A DNA stretch of 7,163 bases. Origin: an uncultured Lachnospiraceae bacterium (GTDB lineage: Bacteria; Bacillota; Clostridia; Lachnospirales; Lachnospiraceae). How positions within the stretch are numbered: position 1 is the first letter of the stretch; each line of letters begins with the position of its first letter. The stretch is from positions 1 to 7,163 of the forward strand of contig CAJUTC010000082.1 in NCBI GenBank assembly GCA_910589195.1. Direction: 5' to 3'. Positions 1 to 5,704 of this stretch are shown piece after piece. The notes beneath the pieces were generated by a model, which made no database searches, was not told the origin of the DNA, and saw only the letters and a list, made by a program, of their open reading frames with translations. Made by a program: the position numbers and the translations under genes.

Positions 1-262
1 AAACAATTCCTAAAATCAAAGCTATTTTTTGAATCCGTCCTATCTTTTCTATAAAAATGACTTTTACTATCATGCAAACTGCTAATAATACAAGTACCAA
101 TAATCCATTTACCAAAATGCCAGTATACCATGGAGCAGATTGCATAGCATATAAATCTGGATATTTTTGAAAATGCCAATATTTATATAGTCCTGAACCA
201 ATGAACACACCAATAAGAGAGCCCATGATAATATTTAGTATCTGATTTATCTTCTTTTTCAT
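1..262 (-). CDS. Small integral membrane protein, 5' part only (cut by window edge)
   Basis: The frame starts with ATG at 260-262 and stays open for 87 codons to the left edge, so the C-terminus is outside the window. A strong ribosome binding site (GAGGAGG, 269-275) sits 6 bases before the ATG and fixes the start. The protein begins with a basic MKKK. It has a hydrophobic span at about residues 9-25, a polar loop rich in Trp, Tyr and His (26-45), and a second hydrophobic span at about 46-68 followed by basic residues. This predicts two membrane helices with a short outside loop. A promoter lies directly upstream, so this is the first gene of its transcript. I do not recognise the family. Coding status is well supported by the promoter, ribosome binding site and open frame together; function is unknown. 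Confidence 0.8.
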   Translation of the reverse strand, partial: MKKKINQILNIIMGSLIGVFIGSGLYKYWHFQKYPDLYAMQSAPWYTGILVNGLLVLVLLAVCMIVKVIFIEKIGRIQKIALILGIV

Positions 263-288
263 GGTTATCCTCCTCAAAAATATTTTAT

Positions 289-317
289 ATTATACTATAT
301 TTTACTGCATATTTCAA
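289..317 (-). promoter_or_regulatory. Sigma-A promoter for the left-edge membrane protein
   Basis: On the minus strand, TTGAAA (312-317) and a perfect TATAAT (289-294) are separated by exactly 17 bases. The predicted start of transcription near 282 leaves a leader of about 20 bases carrying the GAGGAGG site. Spacing, sequence and position all agree. Confidence 0.8.
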
Positions 318-435
318 TGTATGGAAAATAGCCAGAACGCATTTTTATTCATTGAAATCGCATATTTATAGGTTCGCTTTTAATAGGTACACAATTCCGA
401 AAAGGGATAAATCTGATAGTAATAAGGGTTAGGGA

Positions 436-648
436 GGTGAAAACATTAATATATGTGGACAATTCTTTGAATTGGTTCGGTGCCAGAAAAACAGCAACCC
501 GATTTTCCAAAGCCAGAAGGTTTGCTTCTGAATTGAACGCATCTGAAAAAAGAAAGAAGCGGAAAGGTTATATCGTAAGATTACGGCTATCTTTAACGCA
601 TTTACAGGAAACAGTATAAATGTTACTTCCTTTAAAACCACTCCTTAA
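436..648 (+). pseudogene. Decayed coding fragment with two in-frame TGA codons
   Basis: One frame from 436 to TAA at 646-648 reads like protein except for two TGA codons about 40 codons before its end. The last 30 or so codons are the most convincing: they begin KKKEAERLYRKITAIF and end in SFKTTP. Either TGA could come from a CGA arginine codon by one C-to-T change, and basic residues would fit there. A different frame (from GTG at 437 to 619) is also open, but its product is very basic and low in complexity, and I regard it as a shadow. AGGGAGG at 431-437 could be an old ribosome binding site. I do not recognise the family. The claim of former coding rests on composition only. Confidence 0.35.
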
Positions 649-661
649 ATAAATTAAGGAG
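641..661 (+). repeat. Perfect 8-bp inverted repeat covering a ribosome binding site
   Basis: CTCCTTAA (641-648) and TTAAGGAG (654-661) are exact complements around a 5-base loop. The left arm contains the stop codon of the upstream fragment, and the right arm contains the GGAG that would serve the next frame at 670. In RNA the hairpin would hide that GGAG. Ribosomes ending the upstream frame would open it, the classic layout for translational coupling. There is no T-run, so it is not a terminator. Its role is inference, and it may be moot if both flanking frames are dead. Confidence 0.5.
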
Positions 662-669
662 AGGAGAAC

Positions 670-789
670 ATTGTAAAATCGGACATTTATCCAAAAATAA
701 AACATATTGAAACAAAAAATATACTTGGACTTAGATTAAGAGAGCATAAATGGTTCCGAACGACAGAGGAGCCCATAAGTTTAACGTAA
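670..789 (+). pseudogene. Short coding-like frame, possible ATT start
   Basis: A purine-rich site (GGAGAGGAG, 658-666) lies 3 bases before ATT at 670-672. The frame then runs 39 codons to TAA at 787-789. The product starts VKSDIYPKIKHIETKNILGL and is basic, with an ordinary mix of residues. ATT is a very rare start, so this is either a gene whose ATG was lost or a chance frame. It is in the same frame as the 436-648 fragment, after two stops. I do not recognise it. Confidence 0.2.
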
Positions 790-815
790 GGAGTAACATA
801 GTTATGACCATTTAG

Positions 816-929
816 ATGGTGAGTAGATTTCCCATATATGTGGTTATAAAAGGAGAAGCGTCCTACCACCCTTCTGATTTTCAACAACAGGCAGAAAATT
901 AGGCGGAAGGCGCTAAAAAGAATTCTTAA
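816..929 (+). pseudogene. Remnant of a small protein, interrupted by TAG
   Basis: From ATG at 816 the frame reads MVSRFPIYVVIKGEAS, then a glutamine-rich helix-like stretch (SDFQQQAEN), a TAG at 900-902, then AEGAKKNS and TAA at 927-929. The same style continues in another frame from 922 (NNIGATNDISKKD), which suggests a frameshift as well. The chain looks like real protein broken by one nonsense change and one shift. An ATG at 804 with AAGGAG (788-793) ten bases upstream is followed by TAG after three codons, which may mark the original start region. The family is not recognised. Confidence 0.3.
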
Positions 930-982
930 TAATATTGGAGCAACAAACGACATAAGCAAAAAAGATAGATTAAGGAGAAAAA

Positions 983-1564
983 ATGAATGTATTAAGTTTA
1001 CAAGGCACAAGTTATCCTGCAACAAGATATCCGATTAACTCTGCTTCCAGAAATAATATGAGAAATGTTTTTGGGCAAAGCATGATAAGTAAGTGGTCCT
1101 CAACTGTTCCCAGCAGAAATTATCATGGTACTTTGAAAATGGGGTATTTACATAGTGAGTTCAGTCCTGTTTCAGGCCAGGAACTTCACATGAAATATGA
1201 CGAAAGTTCCACAGATGAAGACCCGGTTATGTATGTGGAAGGAAAAGACATCCATGGAAAAAATTTTACCACAAAAATCCATTTAAATAATGTAGACGCT
1301 GAAAATGCTACGCCTGCTGAAATGACGGCATTACGTGTCCACTTAGCGCAGCAAGGCGATAAAAGTGTAAAGGCAAGCAGCGGGATACCACTCATGGCGC
1401 TTAGCAGTCATCAGAATGTAAACACAGCAATGGATTTTAAACAGTATTATGAAAATTGGATTTCGAATCTGAAACATGCGGGATTGAATCAAAACGCTGG
1501 TATGTACATCAGTGAATTAGAACGGTATCTTTTCTATCACCGCACAAAAGGAGTGGCATTTTAA
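983..1564 (+). CDS. Uncharacterised clostridial protein, apparently truncated by TAA
   Basis: AAGGAG (973-978) lies 5 bases before ATG 983, and the frame gives 193 residues. The N-terminus (1-50) is rich in Ser, Asn and Arg and probably unstructured. Residues 83-101 (MYVEGKDIHGKNFTTKIHL) look like paired beta strands, followed by V-x-x-x-NATPAEMTAL at 104-116. The C-terminal 40 residues form a likely amphipathic helix (FKQYYENW to ELERYLFYH). There is no signal peptide or membrane span. The strand pair followed by NA(S/T)-x-x-E-M-x-AL resembles, from memory, a family of hypothetical proteins common in Lachnospiraceae; its function is unknown to me. The frame stays open for 44 more codons beyond the TAA at 1562-1564, so the ancestral protein was probably about 238 residues. 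Whether the short form works cannot be told. An alternative is that 193 residues is the true length. Confidence 0.75.
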   Translation: MNVLSLQGTSYPATRYPINSASRNNMRNVFGQSMISKWSSTVPSRNYHGTLKMGYLHSEFSPVSGQELHMKYDESSTDEDPVMYVEGKDIHGKNFTTKIHLNNVDAENATPAEMTALRVHLAQQGDKSVKASSGIPLMALSSHQNVNTAMDFKQYYENWISNLKHAGLNQNAGMYISELERYLFYHRTKGVAF

Positions 1565-1699
1565 GATGCAGGTCATGCCTCATCAGCAGCAGCAAAATCA
1601 ACTGGAACGTTAGATAATAAGGACTATGAGTATCTTTCCTCTTTAGTGAAATTGATTTCCATTAAGTTGATTTCATTAGAAAAAAGAGCTGCCGCCTAA
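1565..1699 (+). pseudogene. Detached 3' part of the 983 gene
   Basis: Directly after the TAA at 1562-1564, in the same frame, 44 sense codons run to TAA at 1697-1699. The product starts DAGHASSAAAKSTGT and continues as a regular alternating helix ending LEKRAAA. There is no ribosome binding site or start codon for it alone. Its stop lies in the loop of the terminator at 1687-1717, where an operon's last gene often ends. Three facts (shared frame, protein-like composition and a stop at the terminator) suggest the TAA is a recent nonsense change. Stop-codon readthrough or a sequencing error are other explanations. Confidence 0.55.
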
Positions 1700-1723
1700 C
1701 AAAAATATGCGGCAGCTTCTTTC
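1681..1723 (+). terminator. Rho-independent terminator after the 983 gene
   Basis: AGCTGCCGC (1687-1695) pairs perfectly with GCGGCAGCT (1709-1717) across a 13-base loop. A-rich sequence precedes the stem and a T-rich tail (TCTTTC) follows. The G+C-rich 9-bp stem in A+T-rich surroundings is a clear signal on the plus strand. Confidence 0.8.
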
Positions 1724-1754
1724 ATTAAAAACAAAATATAGCTTAAAGCCAGGT

Positions 1755-1928
1755 TTATTCGAGTTTGTTAAGTAAGCCTTCATGCGCCCAGATACGGGCG
1801 CACTTGGCATCCCTGAACTTAGACCACCTATTCGGCGGCGCTGAAAATGGGATAAGCCATTTCCTTTTTCTTCCTAACAAATAATGTTTGAATCCCTTAT
1901 AGAGACAATATTTTCTGAAAAAATCTCG
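1755..1928 (-). pseudogene. Orphan coding fragment, G+C-rich, no start codon
   Basis: On the minus strand a frame is open from 1928, just after a TGA at 1929-1931, to TAA at 1755-1757 (57 residues). The last 25 residues look strongly protein-like: NRWSKFRDAKCARIWAHEG followed by LLNKLE. No proper ATG or ribosome binding site exists in this frame. In the neighbouring frame an ATG (codons MAYPIFSAAE, then TAG) stops just where this tail becomes convincing, so a one-base deletion in a short gene would join the two. The stretch 1783-1850 is richer in G+C than the sequence on either side, which hints at foreign origin. The tail reminds me of accessory proteins from mobile elements, but I cannot name a family. 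Confidence 0.4.
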
Positions 1929-1933
1929 TCACT

Positions 1934-2668
1934 CTAATTTGGCAATACTTTCACCCATTCCGTTGGCATAATGAACCATTCCCCGCTGGCGTTTTGGCAA
2001 TAGGATACCTTCTTTTCTGGCGAATAGCAGCATTCAATCTCATACTGGAGAAAGGCAAAGTCCTTGTGGCGCATGATAAGAGAGCAGGTCAGCCAATCCC
2101 CATCTTTTTTGAAATCGGTTTCTCTTCGGGCGCTATCATTGTTATAAACATCCAATAAGGCGGCAATCATAGCAGGGGCATTCACCTGGGTTGAAGCACA
2201 TTCCCCATTTTCCGGAACAATGGTGATAGAAGATATCATTTCCGTCGCAGGCGCCCCCAGTGTTACGCCTTTCTGCATCCATAGACGGCTTTCCACACCA
2301 CCAGAATAAAACTTCCGGGGAGCTGTATATAGAAATATCTGTTCTTCATCTCCTGCTATCTGGTAAATGGCCCACCCATAGCCCTTGTTGCTATCTTGCC
2401 CGCAAATGCCAATCTGGTGTCCGATACCTTCCGCAGGCGTCCAGACATATTGGTCGCCGTCATTGTAGTAGCTGGCCTGCTCATCCCCTGCCTTGCTTCG
2501 ATCTCGCCTGTACTGTACGCCATCTATGTAGAGGATTTCGGAATGATCCTCTAGCATTTCCATCTGATAGACGGGAAAATCCTCCCCCTTCTGGCATCCG
2601 GCCAGAAAAACAGCAGCCAGCGCCGAGAGAGCCAATAAAAAGGCTTTCCATCGTTTTGGGGTTCTCAT
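1934..2668 (-). CDS. Putative secreted lipoprotein of unknown function
   Basis: I place the start at ATG 2666-2668, giving 244 residues. It has an AAAGGA site about 8 bases upstream and yields a textbook lipoprotein signal: a basic n-region (MRTPKRWK), a hydrophobic core, and the lipobox LAGC with the lipidated Cys at residue 25. A longer form starting at 2725 adds 19 residues before this signal and is the alternative; its ribosome binding site is 12 bases away. The mature part is acidic and rich in Tyr, Trp and Cys. It includes the pattern EGIGHQIG, then GWAIYQI, like small clostridial lipoproteins with beta-strand folds, and a later YEIECCYSPEKKVSYCQNAS. The protein should be anchored to the outer face of the membrane. 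It follows fprA on the same strand with no terminator between, so the two may share a transcript. Its base composition is more G+C-rich than the flanking DNA. Function is unknown. Confidence 0.8.
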   Translation of the reverse strand: MRTPKRWKAFLLALSALAAVFLAGCQKGEDFPVYQMEMLEDHSEILYIDGVQYRRDRSKAGDEQASYYNDGDQYVWTPAEGIGHQIGICGQDSNKGYGWAIYQIAGDEEQIFLYTAPRKFYSGGVESRLWMQKGVTLGAPATEMISSITIVPENGECASTQVNAPAMIAALLDVYNNDSARRETDFKKDGDWLTCSLIMRHKDFAFLQYEIECCYSPEKKVSYCQNASGEWFIMPTEWVKVLPN

Positions 2669-2781
2669 TCCAACATTCCTTTTCTTTTCCTTGGCAGAAC
2701 TATCAAGCACAATAACCTTGACCATGATCTTGGCTCACTCCTTCCAAAGGAAAACTGCCCTTTATTAAGAGCATTCACTAT

Positions 2782-3951
2782 TTAAGTAAGAAGTTCTGCT
2801 GCTAAAGCCTCCAGATTCATTTCATCCCCAGCTTTCATTGCAGAACGGATGGTTACTGTCTTTTCGCAGAATGACAAATTTTTCATTCCCTCTAATATCC
2901 CTTTCATCGCCTTAGCCGCTACAGGCCCCCAGCTTCCATTTTCCACCAGGGCAATTTTTCGATTCTGGTATGCCTTTGCCCTTAAGTGGTGAAGGAAATC
3001 CTCCATAGGAGGAAAGACGCCACCGTCATAGGTTGCGGCTGCCAGCACCAGTTTATCAAACTGAAATGCCGCTTCCACTGCTTTTGCCATATCACACCTG
3101 GATAAGTCAAACAGTTCTACTTTCTCCTCACCTTTTTCCTTCAAAATCTCCACAAACCGTTTTGCTGCCTTTGCTGTATTTCCGTGAATTGAGGCGTATA
3201 CCACTACTGTCCCCTTTTCTTCTGGGCGATAGCTGCTCCATGTATCATATAGACCCAAATAATAGCCAAGGTTTTCCTTTAGCACTGGGCCATGGAGCGG
3301 GCAAATAATCTGAATATCCAAACCGGACGCTTTTTTTAATAATGCCTGAACCTGTACCCCGTATTTCCCGACGATATTAAAGTAATACCGTCTGGCTTCA
3401 CTAACCCAGTCTTCGATTCCGCTAACGGCCAGTGCTCCAAATGTTCCAAATCCGTCTGCTGAAAATAATACCTTTTGGGAAGCTTCATACGTAACCATTA
3501 CCTCTGGCCAGTGAACCATAGGCGCCATAAAGAACTGAAGGCTATGACTTCCCAGGCTTAAGGTATCTCCCTCTTTTACAACCACTTTCCTGCCTTCCAG
3601 ATCCATGTCAAAAAACTGTGTCATCATCGCAAAGGTTTTGGCATTGCCCACCAACTTCATTTCCGGATAGGTTTCTGCCAAGATCCGGACGCTACCAGAA
3701 TGATCCGGCTCCATATGAGAAACAATCAAATAATCCGGCTCTTTTCCCTCCAGAGCTGTTTTTACTTTCTCCATCCACTCCTTTACGGCACGATAATCTA
3801 CCGTATCCATAATTGCTATTTTATCATCCAAAATCACATAAGAATTATAGGAAACCCCTTTCGGCACAATGTATTGACTTTCAAATAAATCGATTGTAGT
3901 ATCATCTACTCCTACATACCAAATCAAATCTGTAACTGTTATATGTTCCAT
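2782..3951 (-). CDS. fprA: FprA-type flavodiiron protein (A-type flavoprotein)
   Basis: This 389-residue protein has the two-domain layout of class A flavodiiron proteins. Residues 1-245 form the metallo-beta-lactamase-like diiron domain, with ligands H79, E81 and D83 in the motif HMEPDH, H147 (MVHWPE), D166 (SADGFG) and H220 (PLHGP). Residues 248-389 form a flavodoxin domain with the FMN phosphate loop ASIHGNTA at 253-260. No rubredoxin or flavin reductase domain is attached, so electrons must come from a separate donor such as rubredoxin. Family members are cytoplasmic and reduce oxygen to water or NO to N2O, protecting strict anaerobes; which substrate applies here cannot be read from sequence. 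All expected metal ligands are present and the length is typical, so it should be active. AAAGGAG (3958-3964) lies 6 bases before the ATG. It has its own promoter and diverges from the MATE exporter. Confidence 0.96.
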   Translation of the reverse strand: MEHITVTDLIWYVGVDDTTIDLFESQYIVPKGVSYNSYVILDDKIAIMDTVDYRAVKEWMEKVKTALEGKEPDYLIVSHMEPDHSGSVRILAETYPEMKLVGNAKTFAMMTQFFDMDLEGRKVVVKEGDTLSLGSHSLQFFMAPMVHWPEVMVTYEASQKVLFSADGFGTFGALAVSGIEDWVSEARRYYFNIVGKYGVQVQALLKKASGLDIQIICPLHGPVLKENLGYYLGLYDTWSSYRPEEKGTVVVYASIHGNTAKAAKRFVEILKEKGEEKVELFDLSRCDMAKAVEAAFQFDKLVLAAATYDGGVFPPMEDFLHHLRAKAYQNRKIALVENGSWGPVAAKAMKGILEGMKNLSFCEKTVTIRSAMKAGDEMNLEALAAELLT

Positions 3952-3989
3952 ACGATTCTCCTTTCAGATTTTTCTTTCTCCTCACGCAT

Positions 3990-4033
3990 AATACTAAGTC
4001 AGCCTTTTTCTTCTGCTGATTTATCAAAGTATT
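3990..4033 (-). promoter_or_regulatory. Hairpin in the fprA leader
   Basis: Nested inverted repeats lie between the fprA promoter and its ribosome binding site. The outer arms are AATACT (3990-3995) and AGTATT (4028-4033); the inner arms are TCAGC (3999-4003) and GCTGA (4015-4019). The predicted leader is about 90 bases, longer than the translation signals need. The hairpin could affect RNA stability or bind a regulator as DNA. It lacks a T-run, so it is not an obvious terminator. No known riboswitch is recognised. Confidence 0.35.
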
Positions 4034-4045
4034 ACACTATGGATT

Positions 4046-4074
4046 AGATTACACACAATTCCTTCTTTTGTCAA
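4046..4074 (-). promoter_or_regulatory. Promoter of fprA
   Basis: On the minus strand a perfect -35 TTGACA (4069-4074) is followed after 17 bases by TAATCT (4046-4051), a weak -10. The consensus -35 and correct spacing make this the best candidate. A weak -10 would fit a promoter that is helped by an activator, but that is inference. Confidence 0.6.
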
Positions 4075-4105
4075 GTGATGCCTTCATTTTTCATAGCGTT
4101 TCTCA

Positions 4106-4134
4106 TTGCAATTCCTTGCATTCCATATTATAAT
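4106..4134 (+). promoter_or_regulatory. Promoter of the MATE exporter gene
   Basis: TTGCAA (4106-4111) and a perfect TATAAT (4129-4134) are 17 bases apart, with transcription predicted to start near 4141. Two dyads overlap and follow the -10 element, so the promoter is probably repressed under some conditions. Confidence 0.8.
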
Positions 4135-4160
4135 CAAATTATAAAATGTAAGCACTTACA
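4128..4160 (+). promoter_or_regulatory. Two adjacent operator-like dyads at the MATE promoter
   Basis: The first dyad is TTATAAT (4128-4134), CAA, ATTATAA (4138-4144): a perfect 7-3-7 palindrome that includes the -10 box. The second, two bases later, is TGTAAG (4147-4152), CA, CTTACA (4155-4160): a perfect 14-bp palindrome at about +7 to +20. A dimeric repressor on the second site would block elongation or initiation, and one on the first would hide the -10. The second has the size and symmetry of TetR- or GntR-type operators. The first resembles a Fur/PerR box, but those have a 7-1-7 arrangement. No regulator gene lies in the window. Confidence 0.5.
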
Positions 4161-4178
4161 CTTAGGAGGAATCCGATT

Positions 4179-5516
4179 ATGGCTGCCGTTCATATGACTG
4201 AAGGAAACATTGCCAAACATTTAATTTCCTATTCCATCCCCTTGATTATGGGAAACTTATTTCAATTAACTTACAATGCGGTAGATGCTATTATTGTAGG
4301 ACGCTTTATCGGAACAGAAGCCCTGGCCGCTGTTGGCACAGCAAATCCAGTAATGAATATTACTATTTTAGGAATTTCAGGAATTTGTATCGGTTCTTCT
4401 GTGATTATGAGCGAATTTTTCGGTGCAAATGAATATGAAAATCTGAAAAAAGAAATGTCCACTACTGTTGTTTTCGGGCTCTATTTTTCTGTCATTCTGG
4501 CTTTTTTAGGCCTTTTTATTTCCCGTCCGCTGTTTCAGATACTGCAGGTTCCATCAGAAATTTTAGACATTGCTTCTGCTTATCTGCGCATCGTTTTCCT
4601 CGGTACTCCTTTTACTTACTTTTATAATGCCATTTCTGCATCTTTAAAAAGCATAGGGGATTCCAAAACACCACTAAAATTTCTGGCCTTTGCTTCTATA
4701 TTAAATGGCGTTTTAGATATTATTTTAATCGGCATCTTTCATATGGGCATTATTTGCTCTGCTGTCACAACCGTAATTGCAGAAGGAGCCTCCGCTGTTT
4801 TGTGTATTTTTTATGTGTATCGGAAAATCCCCGCTCTTCAGCTTCACAAAGGGGAATTTCGAATCCATCCCCCGCTTCTACAGCGCACGCTTCAATACGG
4901 AAGTATTACTGCACTTCAGCAGGCCTGCCAGCCGGTAGGAAAGCTGCTGATCCAGGGCTCTGTTAACACGATGGGCATTAATGCAATGGCCGGTTACAAT
5001 GCAGCAACCCGGATTGATGATTATGCCTGTTTGCCTGAGCAAAGCATTGCACACAGCATTACTACATTTACGGCTCAAAACCGGGGAGCAAAGCAGTACC
5101 AGCGGATTCGAACCGGCTTTTTAACCGGCCTTTCTCTGGAATTTACCTACTGGATTTTCATATGTGCTCTTACCTGGGTTTTAAAGCGTCCATTTATGCA
5201 GCTTTTTGTTACTGAGGGCAGTGAAGAAGTGGTAGCTCTTGGATGCAGCTATTTAAGTCTTATGGCTGTTTTTTATATTTTCCCAGGTTTTACCAATGGT
5301 TTCCAGGGATTTTTCCGCGGAATGGGAAACATGAATATTACTCTTTTGGGAACTTTTATTCAAACTTCCCTTCGGGTAATTTTCGTATATCTTCTAGTTC
5401 CCAAAATCGGAATTAACGGAATCGCCTCAGCCTGTGCCATAGGATGGAGCGTTATGCTGCTGGTAGAAATCCCATACTACTTTTACTTTACGAAACGTAA
5501 ACTTAAGCGTGTTTGA
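4179..5516 (+). CDS. MATE family multidrug/cation antiporter
   Basis: The 445-residue product has the length and twelve-helix pattern of MATE transporters, which expel organic cations and drugs in exchange for Na+ or H+ across the cytoplasmic membrane. The N-lobe begins with SIPLIMGNLFQLTYNAVDAI (19-38) and the conserved VGRFIGTEALAAVG (40-53). GDSKTPL (160-166) sits in a loop of the N-lobe. The C-lobe has NAMAGYNAATRIDD (268-281) with TTFTAQNRGAKQ (295-306), and FFRGMGNMNITL (378-389). The protein ends in a basic tail. It is nearest to the clostridial NorM/MepA/DinF-like branch; the substrate cannot be told. AGGAGG (4164-4169) lies 9 bases before the ATG; a second ATG at codon 6 is possible but less well placed. 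The gene is monocistronic, between its own promoter and terminator, with likely repression at the dyads upstream. Confidence 0.95.
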   Translation: MAAVHMTEGNIAKHLISYSIPLIMGNLFQLTYNAVDAIIVGRFIGTEALAAVGTANPVMNITILGISGICIGSSVIMSEFFGANEYENLKKEMSTTVVFGLYFSVILAFLGLFISRPLFQILQVPSEILDIASAYLRIVFLGTPFTYFYNAISASLKSIGDSKTPLKFLAFASILNGVLDIILIGIFHMGIICSAVTTVIAEGASAVLCIFYVYRKIPALQLHKGEFRIHPPLLQRTLQYGSITALQQACQPVGKLLIQGSVNTMGINAMAGYNAATRIDDYACLPEQSIAHSITTFTAQNRGAKQYQRIRTGFLTGLSLEFTYWIFICALTWVLKRPFMQLFVTEGSEEVVALGCSYLSLMAVFYIFPGFTNGFQGFFRGMGNMNITLLGTFIQTSLRVIFVYLLVPKIGINGIASACAIGWSVMLLVEIPYYFYFTKRKLKRV

Positions 5517-5560
5517 CGATTTTTATTATCTTTTCCATCTGTAAACCGCCCCTCCTCACA

Positions 5561-5599
5561 GAGTATCAGAACTTTCAAAGGTTTCTGATACTCTTTTTT
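5561..5599 (+). terminator. Rho-independent terminator of the MATE gene
   Basis: GAGTATCAGAA (5561-5571) pairs perfectly with TTCTGATACTC (5583-5593) around an 11-base loop, followed directly by six T residues (5594-5599). It lies 44 bases after the MATE stop. On the minus strand no T-run follows the stem, so it acts in the plus direction only. Confidence 0.93.
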
Positions 5600-5704
5600 G
5601 TGGATTTTATGTGAATTTCATTCAAAAGTCCTTGGTGCTTCGTTTCCGGATCGGTATTAAAGTATGTAAGCTTTGGCAGGAAACACTCCTTTTTGATTTC
5701 TTTT

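Noticed and set aside
437..619. 60-codon GTG-started frame on the plus strand
   Set aside because: The frame one base away has the more protein-like C-terminal part; this product is mostly Arg, Lys and Ser, and its GTG lies inside the purine-rich site.
687..1025. 112-codon open frame on the minus strand opposite the start of the 983 gene
   Set aside because: It begins with TTG without a ribosome binding site and overlaps the well-supported start of the 983 gene; its hydrophobic product looks like the antisense of A-rich DNA.
1565..1610. Short frame starting at ATG 1566 (MQVMPHQQQQ)
   Set aside because: It ends after 15 codons at TAG, is in a different frame from the long extension and has a poor ribosome binding site.
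2260..2715. 151-codon plus-strand frame opposite the lipoprotein gene
   Set aside because: It is antisense to a gene with a clear lipobox and has no ribosome binding site; its composition is that of a shadow frame.
3033..3888. Plus-strand frames opposite fprA
   Set aside because: fprA carries every expected diiron and FMN motif on the minus strand, so these are shadows.
4128..4144. PerR or Fur box at the MATE promoter
   Set aside because: The arms match the TTATAAT/ATTATAA pattern, but the centre is 3 bases instead of 1, and the dyad is built on the -10 sequence; kept only as an unnamed dyad.
5570..5700. Minus-strand frame of about 44 codons after the 147-residue gene
   Set aside because: It has no start codon or ribosome binding site, runs into the MATE terminator stem and gives no recognisable motif; the length is within chance.
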